From JBGLNJ01 sp964353405 (lineage in GTDB: Bacteria; Chloroflexota; Anaerolineae; Fen-1058): a stretch of 7,229 nucleotides of DNA. The stretch is taken from the NCBI GenBank assembly GCA_964353405.1, contig CAYGWJ010000326.1, positions 1 to 7,229 of the forward strand, read 5' to 3'. The position numbers and the translations under genes are program-made. Below, one piece after another: positions 4,801 through 7,229 of the stretch. A model generated the notes under the pieces. That model had not been told where the DNA came from, searched no databases, and saw only the letters and a program-made list of their open reading frames with translations. How positions within the stretch are numbered: the first letter of the stretch is position 1; each line of letters opens with the position of its first letter.

Positions 4801-7098
4801 CCGACGATGGAACTGGGTGTGGACATTGCGCAGCTCAATGCCGTCAACATGCGCAACGTGCCGCCCACGCCGGCCAATTATGCTCAACGCAGTGGCCGCG
4901 CCGGGCGCAGCGGCCAGCCCGCGCTGGTCTTTACCTACTGCACGACCGGCAGCCCGCATGACCAGTATTTCTTCAAACGCCCTGAGCGAATGGTCGCGGG
5001 CGCGGTGGCTCCGCCCCGACTCGATCTGGCGAACGAAGACATGGTACGCTCCCACGTCCATGCTGTGTGGCTAGCAGAAGCGGGCCTCTCACTGGGCGCT
5101 TCGCTCAAGGACATTTTGGATATGGCTGGCGACGAGCCGACGCTAGCGATCCAGCCTCACGTCCGACAGGCGCTCCAATCTCAACCAGATCGCCAGCGAG
5201 CCGCTCAAAGGCTCTCACGTATCTTTCAAACACTTGACGATGAACTGAGCCAGGCCGACTGGTATGATCCACAGGACGGCAGTAGCCGAGACCAATGGTT
5301 ACAAAAGACACTTGACCAGATCGAAGCGCGTTTTGAGGAGGCTTGCGGGCGCTGGCGTGACCTGTACCGGTCGGCCTTGAAGCAGCGCGAGTTGCAGCAC
5401 AAGATCATCCAGGATGCCTCGCGCCACCCCGACGACAAGGCCCAGGCCAAGCGATTGCGAGCTGAGGCCGAATCGCAAATGGAATTGTTGACGGGCGGGG
5501 ACGGGCGCAATCTATACCAGTCGGATTTCTACTCTTATCGCTATTTTGCCAGCGAAGGCTTTCTGCCTGGCTATAGCTTTCCACGTTTGCCGCTTTCGGC
5601 CTACATTCCTGGGCGGCGCAAGCGTGCCACCGACCGTGACGAGTTCCTCTCGCGGCCTCGCTTCCTGGCGATTTCCGAGTTCGGCCCGCGCAGCATCCTG
5701 TATCACGAAGGCTCGCGGTATGTGATCAACAAAGTGATCCTGCCGGTGGGCATGTTCCCTTCCCCTGCTACTGCGGGGGAAGGGTCAGGGATGGGGGTGC
5801 TCACGACCCTTGCCAAGCTTTGCCCTGCCTGCGGTTACCTGCATCCGATAGCAAGCAACCAGCCAGGGCCGGATCTGTGTGAGCAGTGCGGGCAGCCGCT
5901 CGACCATCCGTTGCGCTCGCTTTTCCGAATGCAGAACGTCGCCACTAAACGCCGCGACCGCATCAACTGCGATGAAGAAGAGCGCATGCGCCTGGGCTAT
6001 GACATCCGCACCGGCGTGCGCTTCGATCGCTTGCTCCCCTCTCCTGCCAGGGGAGGGGTCGGGGGTGGGGTCAGAACGGCAACCGTTCACGCTGCCGATG
6101 GCGCCGAGCTACTGCGCCTGACCTATGGCCACGCGGCGACGCTGTGGCGCATCAACCTGGGCTGGAAGCGGCGCGCGGACAAGTCGGTGTATGGCTTCTT
6201 CCTCGATACCGAGCGAGGCTACTGGGCGCGCAACCAGGTCGAGCCAGACAATGATTCCGACGACCCCATGAGTCCGGTTCAGCAGCGCGTGATCCCCTAT
6301 GTGCAAGACCGGCGCAACTGCCTGCTGATCGAACCCACTCAACGGCTGTCCGTCGCCGTGATGGCTTCTCTGGAGCCGGCGCTCAAGACGGCGATCCAGG
6401 TCTTGTACCAGTTGGAAGACAACGAGCTGGCCGCCGAGCCGCTGCCGACCGAATTCGAGCGCCGCACGGTTTTGTTGTACGAGTCGGCGGAGGGCGGCGC
6501 GGGGGTGCTACGCCAATTGCTGGATAGCCCGAACGCGCTGCCCGAGGTGGCGCGCCAGGCATTGCGCCTGTGTCACTTTTCCGAGAACGGCGATGACCTG
6601 CGCCGCGCGCTGAACGCCAAAGAGGATTGCGAGGCGGCTTGCTACGACTGCTTGATGAGCTACACAAATCAGACGGATCACAAGTTGCTTGACCGCAAGC
6701 TGATTCGTGACCTGCTCATGCAGTTAGCCAACAGCACGCTCAAGGCCAGCCCTGTGGCCACAAGCCGAGTGGAACACTTGCGCCGGTTGAAGGCGCTGTG
6801 TGAAAGCGACCTGGAACGCGAGTGGCTGGATTTCCTGGAAGCGCATAACCTGCGCTTGCCGGATGCCGCGCAAAAGCTGATCGAGGCGTGCAACACGCGG
6901 CCTGATTTCCTCTACAGCGATCAGGGCGTGGCAATATTCATTGACGGCCCCGACCACGATCTGCCAGATGTTGCTGCGCGAGATCAGCAGGTGGCCGAAT
7001 GTTTGGAGAACACCGGATACACAGTGGTTCGCTTTGCGTATACACGCAATTGGGAGCCAACGTGCGACAAACATAGATACTTGTTTGAACTGGACTAG
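1843..7098 (+). CDS. giant SF2 helicase with DUF1998/MZB zinc domain and C-terminal Vsr/DUF559-like nuclease domain
   Basis: A 1751-residue cytosolic protein, predicted to use ATP to move on or remodel DNA. Helicase domain 1: RHQ (93-95), Walker A TTGTGSGKS (111-119, Lys118), YPMNALANSQ (145-154), TGQE (179-182), DELH in place of DEAH (230-233), TSAT (264-267). Cysteine pairs C464/C467 and C576/C579 probably bind zinc. Domain 2 begins near SFTDNRQD (632-639); after about 340 residues come LGVDI (991-995) and motif VI QRSGRAGR (1015-1022). Residues 1155-1215 look coiled-coil. A zinc ribbon (C1327, C1330, C1346, C1349) is flanked by two in-frame palindromic repeats. C1577, C1596, C1600 and C1603 form the DUF1998/MZB cluster known from MrfA. 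Residues 1654-1745 look like a Vsr/DUF559 nuclease: PDF (Asp1688), then FIDGPDHD (1699-1706). Relatives with helicase plus DUF1998 include MrfA (repair), DruE (Druantia) and DrmA/DrmB (DISARM). Role in defence is inference; no Druantia or DISARM partner gene is visible. No stop or frameshift interrupts it. Confidence 0.92.
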   Translation: MDVFALRDRLIADYATYIESFIHIQDSRIGEAVDRELHDGLLWPDPLLQLNPSFEPGAWIDNLADMGILHPECRRIFRIKEADKPDKPLRLHRHQADAIEAARSSDNYVLTTGTGSGKSLAYIIPIVDHVLRRGSGKGIQAIVVYPMNALANSQAIELEKFLCRGYPEGKPPVTFRRYTGQETDPEKQEIITDPPDILLTNYVMLELLLTRPHERNIVRAARGLQFLVLDELHTYRGRQGADVALLVRRVRDMCESPHLQCVGTSATLAEGGTFAEQRQEIAEVASRFFGAVVKPERIIGETLRRATPQCDLTSPAFIAELTQRLSDPQREPAHDYQSFVSDPLSTWIESTFGLATETETGRLRRATPISITGPDGAARKLAQVTDLPEDRCVQAVEESLLAGYRATDPDTDFPVFAFRLHQFISRGDTVYASLQAPEERYITTRGQQFVPNDRARVLLPLAFCRECGQEYYVVRKVRDQGAEKNVYLPRELADQSAEKEKTPGFLYANLDKPWPADTEMVIERLPEDWLEIKDGVRRIKRDRRDKLPALVRLNTAGEEDEQGADYHFVQSPFRFCLNCGVAYGGRERSDFGKLASLSSEGRSTATTILSLSALRALRRDETLDRKARKLLSFTDNRQDASLQAGHFNDFVEVGLLRAALYQAVHAAGPAGLTHDQLPQRVFEALNLPLDLYAVEPAAKFQARKDTERALREVLAYRVYQDLRRGWRVTSPNLEQCGLLEIQYSSLDELCASESEWQALHPALATASPQDRFRVSKALLDFLRRDLAIRVDYMEAGYQERIQQISSQRLVEPWAIDESEAMVHGVIAFPRASGPNDYGGNVYISARSGMGLYLRRTGVFPNYVQKITLEETDKILRDLFEALRVGGLVEIVSEQDAGEAPGYQVPAAALVWVAGDGTRPFSDPIRVPQVSARGGRVNPFFVSFYREVAADMQGIEAHEHTAQVPSDVRQVREELFREARLPILYCSPTMELGVDIAQLNAVNMRNVPPTPANYAQRSGRAGRSGQPALVFTYCTTGSPHDQYFFKRPERMVAGAVAPPRLDLANEDMVRSHVHAVWLAEAGLSLGASLKDILDMAGDEPTLAIQPHVRQALQSQPDRQRAAQRLSRIFQTLDDELSQADWYDPQDGSSRDQWLQKTLDQIEARFEEACGRWRDLYRSALKQRELQHKIIQDASRHPDDKAQAKRLRAEAESQMELLTGGDGRNLYQSDFYSYRYFASEGFLPGYSFPRLPLSAYIPGRRKRATDRDEFLSRPRFLAISEFGPRSILYHEGSRYVINKVILPVGMFPSPATAGEGSGMGVLTTLAKLCPACGYLHPIASNQPGPDLCEQCGQPLDHPLRSLFRMQNVATKRRDRINCDEEERMRLGYDIRTGVRFDRLLPSPARGGVGGGVRTATVHAADGAELLRLTYGHAATLWRINLGWKRRADKSVYGFFLDTERGYWARNQVEPDNDSDDPMSPVQQRVIPYVQDRRNCLLIEPTQRLSVAVMASLEPALKTAIQVLYQLEDNELAAEPLPTEFERRTVLLYESAEGGAGVLRQLLDSPNALPEVARQALRLCHFSENGDDLRRALNAKEDCEAACYDCLMSYTNQTDHKLLDRKLIRDLLMQLANSTLKASPVATSRVEHLRRLKALCESDLEREWLDFLEAHNLRLPDAAQKLIEACNTRPDFLYSDQGVAIFIDGPDHDLPDVAARDQQVAECLENTGYTVVRFAYTRNWEPTCDKHRYLFELD
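5757..5797 (+). repeat. palindromic repeat copy 1, inserted in frame
   Basis: CCCTTCCCC (5757-5765) pairs perfectly with GGGGAAGGG (5776-5784), followed by a G-rich tail GTCAGGGATGGGG. It is read as F-P-S-P-A-T-A-G-E-G-S-G-M-G-V (residues 1305-1319), a low-complexity linker just before the C1327 zinc ribbon. It aligns with copy 2 in the same orientation, including the tail, although the loops differ in length. Confidence 0.75.
6036..6072 (+). repeat. palindromic repeat copy 2, inserted in frame
   Basis: CCCCTCTCCT (6036-6045) pairs with AGGGGAGGGG (6049-6058) over a 3-nt loop: ten pairs with one T:G. The tail is GTCGGGGGTGGGGTC. It is read as L-P-S-P-A-R-G-G-V-G-G-G-V (residues 1398-1410). 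The opposite strand reads D-P-T-P-D-P-S-P-G-R-R-G-E, the signature peptide often seen where this type of dispersed G/C-rich palindrome is translated. It sits between TGVRF and the TYGHAATLWRINLGWKRR block of the helicase protein. Confidence 0.8.
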
Positions 7099-7113
7099 TG
7101 CACATCGCCGGAA

Positions 7114-7229
7114 TTATATGGACTCGGCGACGCGCATTTCGATCACCTTGCCGGACAACGTCGTGATCCGGCGTTCGTTGAATCGCTGACAGGCCATGGC
7201 GGCTTCTTTCTGAACGCGAGGATCAGTGA
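7114..7229 (-). CDS. possible 3' end of a convergent gene, product unknown
   Basis: On the minus strand a frame is open from the right edge to a TAA at 7116-7114. It gives 37 residues that include RVQKEAAMACQRFNERR and end in VIEMRVAESI. The composition is balanced and charged, and about 70 percent of codons end in G or C, better than the competing plus-strand frames over the same bases. It would stop 15 bp from the helicase stop, tail to tail. The piece is too short to identify, so it may be a chance frame. Confidence 0.35.
   Translation of the reverse strand, partial: TDPRVQKEAAMACQRFNERRITTLSGKVIEMRVAESI

Noticed and set aside
1843..7098. Assignment as Druantia druE or DISARM drmA
   Set aside because: The helicase plus DUF1998 layout is similar, but no Druantia or DISARM partner gene is visible and sequence similarity could not be measured, so no symbol is given.
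7141..7172. Inverted repeats GATCAC/GTGATC and GCCGG/CCGGC as a terminator for the helicase gene
   Set aside because: Long spacer, arms that compete with each other, and no T-run. The region may be coding on the minus strand.
7118..7189. Short plus-strand frame with a ribbon-helix-helix-like start (TRISITLPDNVV)
   Set aside because: Only 23 residues before a stop, no ribosome binding site, and a better-looking frame exists on the opposite strand.

Overview
This window looks like an accessory stretch of a moderately GC-rich bacterial chromosome. The style fits Chloroflexota (Anaerolineae or Caldilineae-like), but that is inference: it rests on the transposase type, the CACCTTGT-type octamer repeats, the short G/C-rich palindromes and the TATAAT-type promoters. 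No marker gene fixes the taxonomy.

Layout. (1) Positions 1-919 hold the 3' part of a DDE transposase gene. It is cut by the window start and broken by a +1 frameshift just after the catalytic glutamate. The right end of the insertion sequence probably lies between 919 and about 960. (2) Positions 995-1246 encode an 83-residue, charged, helical protein of the kind found as the first gene of a toxin-antitoxin pair. An ATGA overlap at its stop opens what should be the partner gene, but only about five plausible codons remain. (3) Positions 1247-1842 are non-coding. They hold an octamer tandem array (1351-1422), a 24-bp imperfect palindrome (1520-1543), a candidate -10 box (1723-1728) and two adjacent palindromes (1752-1764 and 1772-1788) between that promoter and the next start codon. 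(4) Positions 1843-7098 are one intact gene for a 1751-residue protein. It combines an SF2 DEAD/DEAH-like helicase, several cysteine pairs, a DUF1998/MZB-type four-cysteine domain and a C-terminal Vsr/DUF559-like nuclease domain. (5) After its stop, a possible partial gene on the minus strand converges from the right edge.

The main gene is the point of interest. Helicases with a DUF1998/MZB C-terminus occur in DNA repair (MrfA) and in phage defence (DruE of Druantia, DrmA/DrmB of DISARM). Here the motor, the zinc domain and a nuclease-like domain sit on one chain, with their own promoter and no co-directional partner visible downstream. That suggests a single-protein DNA-processing or defence factor beside mobile-element and toxin-antitoxin debris. 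The same gene carries two copies of a short G/C-rich palindromic repeat, both in frame, flanking its C-terminal zinc ribbon. They look like small dispersed elements that inserted into a coding sequence and were tolerated as peptide linkers.
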